Origin: Thuidium tamariscinum
Lineage: Eukaryota; Streptophyta; Bryopsida; Hypnales; Thuidiaceae
Direction: 5' to 3'
Length of the DNA stretch: 64,000 nucleotides
NCBI GenBank assembly: GCA_947034885.2
Contig: OX344750.2
Location: 4,836,001-4,900,000, forward strand
A model generated the notes under the pieces. It was given only the letters and a program-made list of their open reading frames with translations, did no database searches and was not told where the DNA came from. Position 1 is the first letter of the stretch, and each line of letters opens with the position of its first letter. Positions 48,027 through 58,233 of this stretch are shown piece after piece. The translations under genes were made by a program, and so were the position numbers.

Positions 48027-48299
48027 AGGTAGGTACACCCAAAAGCGCCACTTTTTCATCCTGTGCCTAGTTCATGTTATTAGCTAGTTCAGATTTTTAT
48101 GCAGTCTTGTTGGCAAGTGAAAGCATATTCCAACGCACCAAAGAATGCAGGACTTGGATGCCGTATGCAGAAGTTATTAACGGTCAAAGTCTGTTTCTAA
48201 AAGTGCCATCTACAACCTTTGAATATGACTAATTTCGGAAATGTATGTGCACTGTAGATGGCGCTTTTAGGAACAGGGCGCTTTGGGGTGTACCTACCT
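48027..48299 (-). mobile_element. TA-flanked MITE, copy 3 (inverted)
   Basis: Ends AGGTAGGTACACCC and GGGTGTACCTACCT, with TA at 48025-48026 and 48300-48301. The interior is the reverse complement of 23609-23864, for example GGCAAGTGAAAGCAT and AAAGTCTGTTTCTAAAAG. At 273 bp it is slightly longer than the other two copies. Confidence 0.85.
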
Positions 48300-48412
48300 T
48301 AGAGGTAACAAAGTCAGCCAACGACGACTCCTGCCATGTCTGGCATGTAAGGCCGAGCACGCTCTGACACAGAGAGTGAGAGAGGATTGAATCTAAAGTA
48401 GTGCAACGAGCA

Positions 48413-48829
48413 GTGATTCCAAAACTGGCTAAATCATTAGGAGAGATTTGAGGGTTTTAGGAGCCTGCAAGTTTTCATAATCCGAAAACGTCGTAATTGC
48501 CATGTGAATGTAGTTTTGCAGGAATCCTACATGGTCGAGAGAGTGCGACGTCATTAAAAAAAATTTGAATTTTTTTTGGTACTTTTTTTCATATTTCAAG
48601 ACCCCCCTAATTTTTAAATTTTCTTAAAAAAAAATGCGGGCCTGACAATGGCTAGCCATTCCCAGACTAGTTTTGGGAACAGTCCCGAAATAGCCCTTTC
48701 AAGCCTTCAAATCCCCTCTAATGTTTGCTCATTTTCTACTTAATTTTTTTCATGTCCTTTGTAAAAAAATTCAAAAATCTTCCAAAAATGAACATTTGGC
48801 TAAAAATCCTAAATTTGTTCTAAGATCAC
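48413..48829 (+). mobile_element. Enlarged member of the GTGATC MITE family
   Basis: Ends GTGATTCCAAAACTGGCTAA and TAAGATCAC, with the family segment TTTTCTACTTAATTTTTTTC to AACATTTGGCTAAAAA near the right end. The 417-bp length is explained by about 290 bp of extra sequence after the left end. So either the 127-bp copies are deletion derivatives or this one has acquired an insertion. Confidence 0.6.
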
Positions 48830-49238
48830 TAGCAATGAGCCAATTGTAGAAGGCTAGACAAAGGTGAAAGTAAAAAAAGACCCCCGATTCTGTGCCGTAT
48901 TAATTTTGTTGATAACATCACCTTAGATAAATTTGGGGCCTACGATTGTAAATATGAACTCAGAATTTGCAAATTTGTAAATAGGTTGCAAATAAAACAT
49001 TCCTACATTTTTTCTAGGGATAGAAATGGGGGGCACAATGTCCTCCACAATTGGATTGTTGCATTTCGTGAACATGAGCAATCGTGGAAGAACTTTGATG
49101 TTGCACTAATGCTTAGTGAATTAGGAAGTAGGGAGGACGTTCTTCAAATTTGGCAATTTTGTGAGTGGAGGTTTGGCTTCTCTTGCTTATGTTGTTTGTG
49201 TTTTCTAGCCACTCCACTTACCTTGTTACAAACTAGGG

Positions 49239-49895
49239 TAATTACACCTCCTATTAGAATTAGATTTTTTTGAAGTTGGAGAAATCGGTGAGAGAAAAAT
49301 GGAACCAATTGTGATCCATTATGTGTGAAGGAGGTGTGGCTCCCCTTACGACTATTTGGAGTGATTTTGAAGGAATTCTTCACTTGTAAAGTTGGGTGTG
49401 GGCTCTACAATTTGCCCTTAGTCAAACATTGAGGAATTCCTCAAGAAATTATTCATTTTTTCAATAGTGGGTGTCACGGTTCCTAAGAGAAATTCAATTT
49501 CTCAGGGAAACCGAAGTTGGTGAGATTTTTCGGGAGCCAATGAAAACTGCTGTAGAATGGAGGAGTCGTGACACCCCTTTTTGGGTGAGCCCGGCATGAG
49601 AATCGTTTCCCATAGAATGAGTTACTTGGATCTATCTGGATCTTGGCTAAAAAACAAGGTGAAATTGGCGGGGAGGAGTGAAAAGCTGTCATCGAGTGAA
49701 ATTCAGGGGCGATAGATAAGAATTTCTTGAAGAAAATTGGGCACAAATGCTATTTCTTCACCTCCAGAGGAAAAGAAACGGCACTTGAATTTCTCCGGGA
49801 ATTCCTCAACCGCCTTCCGCTCTCATTTCGCCCCCACACAATATGTGTCCATTCTCAGGGAAAATGAAGGCCATCGGATGTGTCGTGACAACCCC
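49239..49895 (+). mobile_element. Composite of two GTGACAACCCC-type elements
   Basis: Two GAAGTTGG...GAG segments, each followed by GGAGNNGTGACNCCCC-like text, lie at 49274 and 49509. A single right part (TTTCTTCACCTCCAGAGGAA to GTCGTGACAACCCCCTAA) follows. Compared with 41722-42101 this looks like two copies joined or nested. Non-coding; the 95-codon ORF at 48986-49273 ends at its left edge and has no known domain. Confidence 0.5.
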
Positions 49896-50003
49896 CTAAT
49901 TTTGGAGGAGAAGAATTGACACACTCATTTCTCAAGGAAACTAACCCATACTTGTTACAAACTTCCAATTGCAGCCGTGTTGATAAAGGTGTGACAACTT
50001 GAC

Positions 50004-50231
50004 TGTTAAAATAAAGATGTTAACATAAACTAAGCGAATACCAGTTACTGCCAGTCCAACTGGTAGTTAAACTCAACTCCCACTGGGAGTTATGTATATG
50101 TAACAAGCCTTGATAGGCTCACCCATCTTAGTATATAGATGGACCATCCTTATCAGTGGAAGACATTTGAATATATTTTTGTAGTATTGCTTTGATATCT
50201 TTGCTTTCTATTTTTCTTTCTTGTCACAACA
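50004..50231 (+). repeat. 5' LTR
   Basis: 228 bp, TGTTAAAATAAAG to CTTGTCACAACA. It contains a perfect small palindromic segment (AACTCCCACTGGGAGTT). It matches the 3' LTR at 219 of 228 bases by eye. Confidence 0.93.
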
Positions 50232-50320
50232 TGTTATCAACACGATAGCTAGTCTCTCTTCCTCAAAGTTCAATTGCCTTTTGCCCTTTCTTTTGTTTTT
50301 GCAATTAGACTTGCAAGACC

Positions 50321-50872
50321 ATGGCTGCATCAACCTCGAAGAATTCACCAGAGAAGAAGGCTCTACGCTAGCAACCGTTGTTATTTGGACCATTGGAGGC
50401 TGATGACAACAACTATATGAGGTGGAGCATCGATGCCAGGATACATATGACTGCGGAGGGGTGGGAAGGCGCCTTGATTTCTCCAATATCGGGGGGCATA
50501 TCAACTGCAACAAAAAGCTGGGCGCTGGTTCTTCTCCAAAGACACTTGGACACTGCACTCCAGGAGCAATATATCTATATTGATGATCCGGCAGAACTAT
50601 GGAGGCAGCTCGCAACCAGGTTCCAACATGAAAGAACTATTTTTCTCCCGCAAGCACGCAACGATTGGGTGGCACTTCGAGTCTTGGATTTCACCAACTT
50701 GGTTTCCTTCAATGCTGAGTTGCACCGAATAGTTGCTCAACTGCACCTATGCGGGGAGACTGTCATCGAACATGAGCTAATTGATAAGATTCTCCAAACT
50801 TTTCCCTCAGTTTCTGCTTTGTTAGCTCAGCAATATCGCAACATGAGGTTTACAACACGTTATCAGAAGTAG
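50321..50872 (+). pseudogene. copia gag (UBN2-type), early stop
   Basis: ATG at 50321 opens MAASTSKNSPEKKALR, then an in-frame TAG at 50369-50371. The same frame continues PLLFGPLEADDNNYMRWSID, a typical opening of plant copia gag, through the WRQLATRFQ and ILQTFPS segments to LLAQQYRNMRFTT. There it breaks into unrelated sequence and stops at 50870-50872. The zinc knuckle that normally follows is missing. So the reading frame is inactivated by the stop and truncated. Confidence 0.85.
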
Positions 50873-51225
50873 AGGGAAAAGTTTGGAGAATCTTATCAAT
50901 TAGCTCATGTTCGATGACAGTCTCCCCGCATAGGTGCAGTTGAGCAACTATTCGGTGCAACTCAGCATTGAAGGAAACCAAGTTGGTGAAATCCAAGACT
51001 CGAAGTGCCACCCAATCGTTGCGTGCTTGCGGGAGAAAAATAGTTCTTTCATGTTGGAACCTGGTTGCGAGCTGCCTCCATAGTTCTGCTGGATCATCAA
51101 TCTGGATATATTGCTCTTGGAGTGCAGTGTCCAAGTGTCTTTGGAGAAGAACCAGCGCCCAACTTTTTGTTGCAGTTGATATGCCCCCTGGTATTGAAGA
51201 AATCAAGGCGCCTTCCCACCCCTCC
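50872..51225 (-). pseudogene. Inverted second copy of the gag segment
   Basis: 354 bp that are the reverse complement of 50455-50808, with about ten differences by eye (near 98% identity). On the minus strand it reads from EGWEGALIS to LIDKILQTFPS, without the gag start or end. The 63-bp spacer between arms (50809-50871) contains ACAACACGTTATCAG, which resembles the LTR-end/primer-site junction of the element itself (ACAACATGTTATCAA). Confidence 0.9.
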
Positions 51226-51471
51226 CTACTTACACACATCGCAGACTTGTCCAAAAGGCCAGAATGAAGCTCCTACACGAGCTGACTTCCACATAGATAT
51301 ACTCTTTTCTATACTTTGCACATTTCTCCTTGCTATCAAGGTTTTTCTATTCAGAGATAGTTTTTAACGAGGTATCCTAGCGATTGACGAGGAGTTACTC
51401 TTAGGTGCCATAGCAATCACTAGTATACAAAGCTTAAAATTTTTAACAATAACTTAGTGCTCGAGGAGGAG

Positions 51472-51699
51472 TGTTAAAATAAAGATGTTAACATAAACTA
51501 AGTGAACACCAGTTACTGCCAGTCCAACTGGTAGTTAAACTCAACTCCCACTGGGAGTTATGTATATGTAACAAGCCTTGATAGGCTCACCCATCTTAGT
51601 ATATAGATGGACCATCCTTATTGGTGGACGACAATTGAATATATTTTTGTAGTATTGCTTTGATCTCTTTGCTCTCTATTTTTCTTTCTTGTCCCAACA
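51472..51699 (+). repeat. 3' LTR
   Basis: 228 bp, TGTTAAAATAAAG to CTTGTCCCAACA, directly after the purine tract GAGGAGGAG. See the 5' LTR for identity. Confidence 0.93.
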
Positions 51700-54404
51700 C
51701 TGACAACCCCTACTTCCTCCCTTCAACTTTCAGTTCATGCGGAACTGCCCGTAGCCAGTTTGCTTCCCCTTGCATGGTCGTGTGCGACAGCGCGTTTTTA
51801 CGTGCACCTAAACCCTAACGTAAACCCTAACCTAAACACGACGTTCTTCTGTAATTGTCCTCCGCAAGCCCCATTAGCAATGAGCGCTCTTACAGCCCTG
51901 AAATCTATGTCTCGACTTGGATTTGTTCTGACGTAATTGCGACGCTTCACTCCCCACATATAAGTGACGAACCAGCGCGTCACATAGCAACGGTGTTTAC
52001 AAGCGCCGAGAAAGCCGCCGAAACCGCCGCCACGTAGGTTCGGGAAACACCAACTACCTCTGGTGCGAACGCTCCAGCAGGCAACGACCCTTTTGAGAAC
52101 GACGATGGTTGCCACTCTTACACTCCAGCGCAAGCGTATCCGGTTTGTGATTGGTGTTGGTGCGGGGTCTTTCACCCGCGTCTTGAAAAAGTGTAGAAAT
52201 TTATCAACTCCAAGGTTTCCTTAAGACCAGACCAGAATATATACACTTCAGACGGAATCGTGATCCACAATCCATATGGGACAAATAGTGTCACCCAGAC
52301 TGGCTCCCTCTTCAAGCTCCTGAAACGACAGCGTGAATAATTTGATGCCCAGGGCAAGAGCATCGGATGGAATGATTCTCCTCCCACTGACGAGTCAGAA
52401 CAGGTTCTCACACAGCCCCGGCGTTGGCCCACACGCGCTCTTCGGTGTCTTTGGATGTGGTTCATGAGAACCGAGTTGCCGCATTTCCACCGATTCTGGA
52501 TCTCATCAGGCCGCATCTTCCGCCTAGTCGCTTTCTTCCTGGCTGCTGCCCAATGCCCACTGAGTGACATCAATAATTCAAAAAATAAGAAATAAAATCA
52601 ATTCACTCCACGGCAGCCTCTAATTTACGCAGTCAGAGAAAGCAATACTGGAGTGGTATCTTAGAAAACTCTAAGAATTGCGTCACTATTTCTGGTACAC
52701 TTTTTGGTAACAAATCGTACACTTGCCTCTGTTTCGTGGCGTGCTTCGTTGCTGTCTCCACTGTTCCGAAGGGTAGCTCTAACGGTGGCTCCACTGTTGC
52801 AAGAATTGCACGCCCTAGTTAAGTTACAGGGTGGGTGGGTGGCTGCACTGTTGCAAGGATTGCCTGCATGCCCAAATGGTGGCGGTTGTGATCTGGGCGT
52901 TCTGTTGGTTGCCTTGGATTCAACCAAAGGGGAACTGAAGAATCAGATACTTGTCCTAGTCAGCTGACATTACCATTCGGTTATGTCAAGGGAACTAATT
53001 AACGAACATTCGTGCCACGGGTGTGCATGCAAGTGAGCTAGCAGACAATGAAGAGGGAAACAAGGCATTTTTGCAAATTGGGGGACAAGACCAAACTCTT
53101 CACCAGTTGAGGATCTTGGTTTGTAAACGCTATTCATGGTGAGCTTACACCAAGAGTAGCAGCCAATTTGGAATGAATTCGCAGTTTGGTTGTAAGAATT
53201 GTTGTGTTTTCTTTTCCCATGAGCTCTCTAACATGTCTAGTTTGAATTTGTACGGTTACAATTCAAAAAAACCTACATTTATTGGATCTCATTCGAGTAT
53301 AGGTGGCAAGCCAGCATTGGATATAAAGAGCAAAGTTATTTCTCATGATCCTGACCTTTAGTGATTTTGTGCCTTGCTTTTAGACCCGAGATTCAACCCA
53401 TTGAGGTTATGTATAGTAATATGAAAGTATCTCCTTGCTATAAAAAAAACATCCCTAGCCATACTAGTGTGAATCTCCTGTGGCTTGGCATGTCATTTCT
53501 CACAAGGAGGTTCTACGTTCACATTACATAGTCCATAACAAATACTCCGTAAAAGCAGTCAGTTGTGTTTCACAAGGTCTCACCTGTTGAGCGCCAGTGG
53601 GGTTGTGTGGCTACGCCTTTCAATCCGACATGCCGTGGGATCTGGACAAGTACAAGATCTGGTTATCGAGAGGTGAGAAATGAAAAGCAGGAAAAGCTCA
53701 GCATTCGGTACAGGAAGAAATGGTTAGTCTGCTTACAAGAATGCAAGCATAATTAGAATGGGAAAAGAAGTAGACGGGGAAATGAAGATGAATGAAAATT
53801 AAGTAAGGGCTGTATGAATTGAAGGAAGTTACAAGATGAGCGCGGGGGTGTAACTGACCCCACAAAACCGGCCGATCTCCAGAGTTCATCCGCGACCCGT
53901 GTGAAGTGAGTCCCCTTGCGTCTCCCTCTCCACGCCTTCCCGGCTCAAACAAATTCACACCAATCAAGCATCCTCTCCCACTGGATCGATAATTTCATAT
54001 TAAGCTTCCTCCTCACTGTTGATCAGCATCCACACAATATCATTTCAACAATCAGTGTGGTCGATTCTACTGATAAACGGTGCAATTGCTTGAATTTGAC
54101 AATTGAAGAGTTAATACACTTTTAACCCTGTTGGTATCAGAATTCGTCAGCATTCTCACATCGTATTCTTGCACGAGAAATTGACAGAATGTAAGTTAAC
54201 CCAAGTATTCATATTCTGAAATTTCCGCGTCAATGGTCCACACAGATACTCAGGCTTCGAGTAACATGGAATTACATAAGTTATATGATTATGATTATGA
54301 TTCAACATGATGAGCATATTCCAACTGTGAATTTAAGCGGACTGCTGTATTGCAGATCTGATGTGAGCTGCTCATTTTGAGAAGTTGTCTTTGTCTCGTT
54401 CGCC
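51700..54404. other. Intergenic DNA with a GC-richer segment and PAR1 upstream region
   Basis: 51780-52600 is richer in CpG than its surroundings and begins with telo-boxes. Minus-strand ORFs at 51798-52175 (125 codons) and 52172-52573 (133 codons) abut but have no recognised domain. On the plus strand an ATG at 51880 opens only 18 codons (MSALTALKSMSRLGFVLT), so no gene can be confirmed. 53000-54404 lies upstream of PAR1 and should include its promoter; no TATA box is assigned. Confidence 0.4.
51810..51837 (+). promoter_or_regulatory. Pair of telo-boxes
   Basis: AAACCCTAA occurs at 51810-51818 and 51822-51830, followed by CCTAAAC. In plants, telo-boxes are bound by TRB-type Myb proteins and are common near starts of ribosomal and other growth genes. 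A short interstitial telomeric repeat is the alternative. No downstream gene is established, so a promoter role is only suggested. Confidence 0.4.
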
Positions 54405-56193
54405 ATGGCGAATCGTCATCTGCCATCTGTTTTACTCCTTTTCGGCCTTCTGTTGATCTCCAATCTCGTTGTCACCACACTTGGTGAGAATTCTATTCAC
54501 ATCATCAAAACCTCCGGAATGTACAAGCTTGATAGGATTACATATGAATATGATATCATGTAAGGAATTGACATTCACTCGCACCTGGATGATGATGTCA
54601 TGTGATGATGCAGGGAAGTTGGAGTGTGAAGACCTGCCAATCGAGGATTGCGCGTTTTCAGTTGCCTCGTCAGGAACACGCTGTGTGTTGGAGAATTACG
54701 AAGGCAAAGATGGTTCCATACATTACGAATGCCAGGTACTAATAAAAAAAGCCTTCCCATAATGAGTCAGTGTCATTATAACCGACGAGGATTGACACCA
54801 TGTAAATCCATTCACCGGCCAGACATTTGAAAAATGATGACACTGACTCATCATGTATATATTGTGCAGTCATCACTCATAATGGCAGAGAAGCAAGAAG
54901 AGTGGATAGAATCCGACGAGTGCATCAACGCATGCGGCCTGGAGCGTATGTCAGTGGGATTGTCCACAGACCTTCTCCTGGATTCCCACTTCGCCGACAT
55001 GTTTTGCTCTTCTGAGTGCCTCAACAACTGCCCCAACTTGATCGATCTCTACATCAGCCTCGCTGCCGGCGAAGGTACCAGCATGGAAGTACTACTTCCC
55101 TCATTCCCACCACCACCACTCTCGCACCAATCTCTCTCACAAACATGTGGAAAGGACATTACAAAACCAAACAGTTGGTATGTTGTTTCAACCAACTGAG
55201 AGCTGGTTGAAACAGCATTCAAGTGCAGGGTTTTGGATAATCGTTTCAACATAGTGCATCAAGGGGTTCATGTGCACTAGAATTCAGAGTGAAGAAAGAG
55301 AGACCCTCTAACAATAATATATGACGTTGTGTTTTGCACTACACTGATTTGACTTCATAGTGCGTGAAAATTAATTTACCAAAGTCACACCATTTTGAAT
55401 TAGTACAGGTTGAAATATTCCTGTATTATACCAATTTCCGCAAAACTAAAATTTGCGGTGACACTAATTTTGTAAGTGACGCTAAGTCGCCCCCCACCCC
55501 ACCCCCGTACTATTGGGACAAATCAGTGTAGTATCTTGTCGAAATGCATCGCTAAGAGAATAAATTGGGGGTTACGTGACGAGAACAGGCATGTACCTGC
55601 CGCAGCTGTGCAAGACACACAGGACACGCCGAGTGATTGCCGATCCCGTGAAGAAGGCCATGGACGCAGAGTATCTGCGCAGCCTGCTCCCCAAGTTTCC
55701 CATCACCGATGCCATGGCTCCAGGAGCAAGTCCCACCCCGGAGACTGGCAGCTGGTTACCCAAAGGACCTGATTACCGAGGCTACGGCGGCCCTAGCCCT
55801 ACGTCTGGCAACGTGGTTGCAACAACTCGAGGAGAGGAGCTTCCTGAAGTGAGTCCTGCAGCGTCTCCAGTTGCAGGCAGTGACGACAACAGCACCCCAC
55901 CTCCACTTGCGCCGCAAGCCCCATCATTCATACCCACAGTGGCTCAGGGACCATCCTCAAGCAAACGTCCCTTCTTCTTCATCTCTCCCACTCCCTCGGC
56001 AACCATTACACAACAATCTGGCACACAATCTGAGGTAGGGCAACCCACAGAGAGTGCAACGGCACCCGCAGTACCATCTCTCGACCAAGGCTCAGAGCTG
56101 GACGTTTCATGGCAGCAGGAACTCACAAAGCTGCCGGATCGTCATCACTTCAGCGAAGAGGACCAGTATCTCTACGAAACATACTTCCATTAG
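54405..56193 (+). CDS. PAR1 (photoassimilate-responsive) secreted protein, 4 exons, 336 residues
   Basis: Exons 54405-54483, 54614-54735, 54870-55074 and 55589-56193 join in phase with GT-AG introns. Residues 1-25 are a signal peptide (LLLFGLLLISNLVV). The PAR1 domain follows: LECEDLPIEDCAFSVASSG, RCVLENYEGKDG, EWIESDECINACG, VGLSTDLLLDSHF, FCSSECLNNCPNLIDLY and LAAGEGMYLPQLC. About ten cysteines probably form disulfides. Arabidopsis members are about 180-190 residues; here the domain ends near residue 180 and a tail of about 150 residues rich in Pro, Ser and Thr follows, ending SEEDQYLYETYFH. No GPI signal or second membrane segment is seen. PAR1 genes were first found as sugar- and virus-responsive in tobacco; the biochemical role is unknown. 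The upstream gene is far away and no partner is implied. Confidence 0.93.
55172..55216 (+). repeat. Hairpin in PAR1 intron 3
   Basis: GTTGTTTCAACCAAC and GCTGGTTGAAACAGC form a 15-bp stem with two mispairs across a 5-base loop. An overlapping alternative stem is CAGTTGGT with ACCAACTG. It is intronic and its role is unknown. Confidence 0.5.
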
Positions 56194-57670
56194 AACAGAT
56201 TGAACTGATCTGTACTTCTCTCATAGTATGCGATTCTCTTTGTAAATCGGTTGTTCACAATCCAACAGTGCCTTGGGGTCGGGATTTACTTGGGATTGTG
56301 GTTGATTGTCCTTGCATTTTGGTTTGATAAAATTTCACTTTGTGAGCCCTTGTTGGAGTGCCGTCTTCCAGCACAAAGGTCATGTACTGTAGAGTACAGA
56401 GCAGCGTAGGACAGGCCTGTACTGGTACCAATGGTATGCGGTTGGTCCCCTCCATATTGCTAGCTTCAATCACGAGCCTCAGGCTGTGAGGCCATCACTT
56501 GTCCATGGACCTCTAAATTATAAATTTCTCAATGTGGTTGTTACGAGGTAGAGTGTCACTGTTAAAGGCTGACCGTCCATTTCCATAGCTCTTTGCCTAC
56601 ACCTGTGTAATGAAGCGACAAGACTGAAATAATCCTCCAGCCAAACTGGTGTTAGCGTCCTGAGTTAATATCAACTCTCTAATACTAGACAATTTGCAAT
56701 ACGGTTTCAAAACATCATGGTGTCAATTCTTACTAACAAGCTCCTCTATTGTTTTTTCATACTCCATGCATGAGAATTATAGAATATCTGGACTAACAAG
56801 TCAACCCAAACCCCTGTCAGCACATAATTGGGTTGCAATCTCAACGGATACTAAGGTCACCTGGACGACACTCTTTACCAAATTATTTTTGCCAAATTCC
56901 CTGTTTGGCAAGTACTACTATCCCTACAAAGGAATATTTCCATACACAAGCGATCTGACTGACCTTCATAACCCATTTTCAACAATAGAATATTCCATGA
57001 CAGGGTGATTGAGTTGGATTGGGAGACCGATTTGGGTTAGAGGAATCTCCCTTGTATATATTTCGGACTTTGTCAAGATGAAGGTAGGTGGCTCACTTCG
57101 TACATATCCATGGTCTCGTACACACACCTAGCATGCAAATGGGGATGCAAATGATGTTACTCCATCTCTTCCCAAATAAGTGTCCACTTTGGACCTCATG
57201 TTTTTTGAAGGTTGATTTAAATAGGTCATACGAAGGCTTCCTTGTCTGTCAATTTTTATTAAGTTGCAATGAACACATGCAATGTTCTTCATTGATTGTG
57301 GTCATGTAAAATTTTGGAACCTTTCTGAATTATGATTTTCACAACATGATCAACGACATTGGTATAAAAAGTTTTCAACAAAGTTGCGGACACTTAAATC
57401 TGGACGGACGGAGTAGAATCCTTCATTTTGATTCAGCGATAGACGGTAACGTTCCATCACTTGATACTAAAGGGGTGCAAACGAAGGATGCCCAGTTGAT
57501 CAGAGTTAAGAAGGGAACCTGAGATGATCTCTGTTGGAGATTCTTAAGAAATTTGCGACGTTGAAAACGATCTTAGTCCAATGACCCAAAGCTCGGTACT
57601 ACGTCCTTCGTGTGTGACAAGGACTGTGACTTGTGGTAGCGATTAGGTTGCGGCCCATCATCACCACAGG
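56194..57670. other. PAR1 3' flank and intergenic DNA
   Basis: The first few hundred bases should hold the PAR1 3' untranslated region. I see no gene afterwards; ORFs at 56694-57008 and 57088-57309 lack domains and continuing exons. Confidence 0.45.
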
Positions 57671-58145
57671 TCATGAGGATTTCCTGAAGATACTTGGCAA
57701 CTTGCAAGACAATTGATCATGAACTCCTGTTGTTGCTGAAGGTGTGGGATGGCCTCCAAGTTCACTACCGGTTGTGCAGACTGCTGGTGGAGAGCTTAGC
57801 TCCCTCATGAAGGCAAACTGGTTTTCAGTCTTCAAACTCTTCTCCTTGATGAGCACTGGATGAAGCATCTGTGTCCATTGCTGTTTCTGGGTGCCTAGAC
57901 TAGCAGCTGGAGATTGACAATGTTGGAAAGTGGCTTCTTCTAGATTGTGGTAGAGATCCCAACGGTACGAACTTCTCAGTTTCTAAACTTCCCTTGTCCT
58001 CAAATGTAGCCCTTGCCCTTGTCATTGCCAAACTGATATTGAACGTTATTTTCGACGAGTTTCTCGACTTGTTTTTCAATAGTTTGATATTCGTCTCATT
58101 TGCCTGCTCCGTCGCCATGTTGCACGAAACTCCCTCCACCTTCAC
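57671..58145 (-). pseudogene. Possible decayed coiled-coil coding fragment
   Basis: Two minus-strand ORFs (58145-57900 and 57868-57671) and a third frame between them together read like one protein broken by frameshifts. One frame gives ARATFEDKGSLETEKF, another gives QQSAQPVVNLEAIPHLQQQQ. Gln/Glu/Leu-rich text of this kind suggests a former coiled coil. I do not recognise the parent gene, and chance remains possible. Confidence 0.3.
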
Positions 58146-58198
58146 ATCGCTGACTCTCTAAATCTGTCACATAGGACAGGAAGCTAGTATTAGTGAAG

Positions 58199-58205
58199 AC
58201 GTGTC
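58199..58205 (+). promoter_or_regulatory. ABRE-like ACGTGTC
   Basis: ACGTGTC matches the abscisic-acid response element core (ACGTGKC). It lies 29 bp before the ATG of the LEA-2 gene at 58234, probably within its leader. It is a single short site, so chance is a real alternative. Confidence 0.25.
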
Positions 58206-58233
58206 AGGCAACGTTGCCAGTGTTGACCCGACC

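Larger units (their letters stand above)
50004..51699 (+). mobile_element. Non-autonomous copia LTR retrotransposon with inverted gag duplication
   Basis: Two 228-bp LTRs (50004-50231, 51472-51699), each TG...CA, bound a 1,240-bp interior. The bases just outside are TTGAC and CTGAC, a 5-bp target duplication with one mismatch. A primer-binding-type sequence (TGTTATCAACACGATAG) follows the 5' LTR and a purine tract (GAGGAGGAG) precedes the 3' LTR. The interior has gag, then the same gag in reverse, then a stub reading THIADL, like the end of copia RNase H (HIADLFTK). Protease, integrase and reverse transcriptase are absent. LTR divergence is 9 of 228 by eye, about 4%. Confidence 0.93.

Noticed and set aside
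51798..52573. Adjacent 125- and 133-codon minus-strand ORFs as a gene
   Set aside because: They abut in different frames, contain no domain I recognise and no convincing splice joins; treated as non-coding until transcription is shown.
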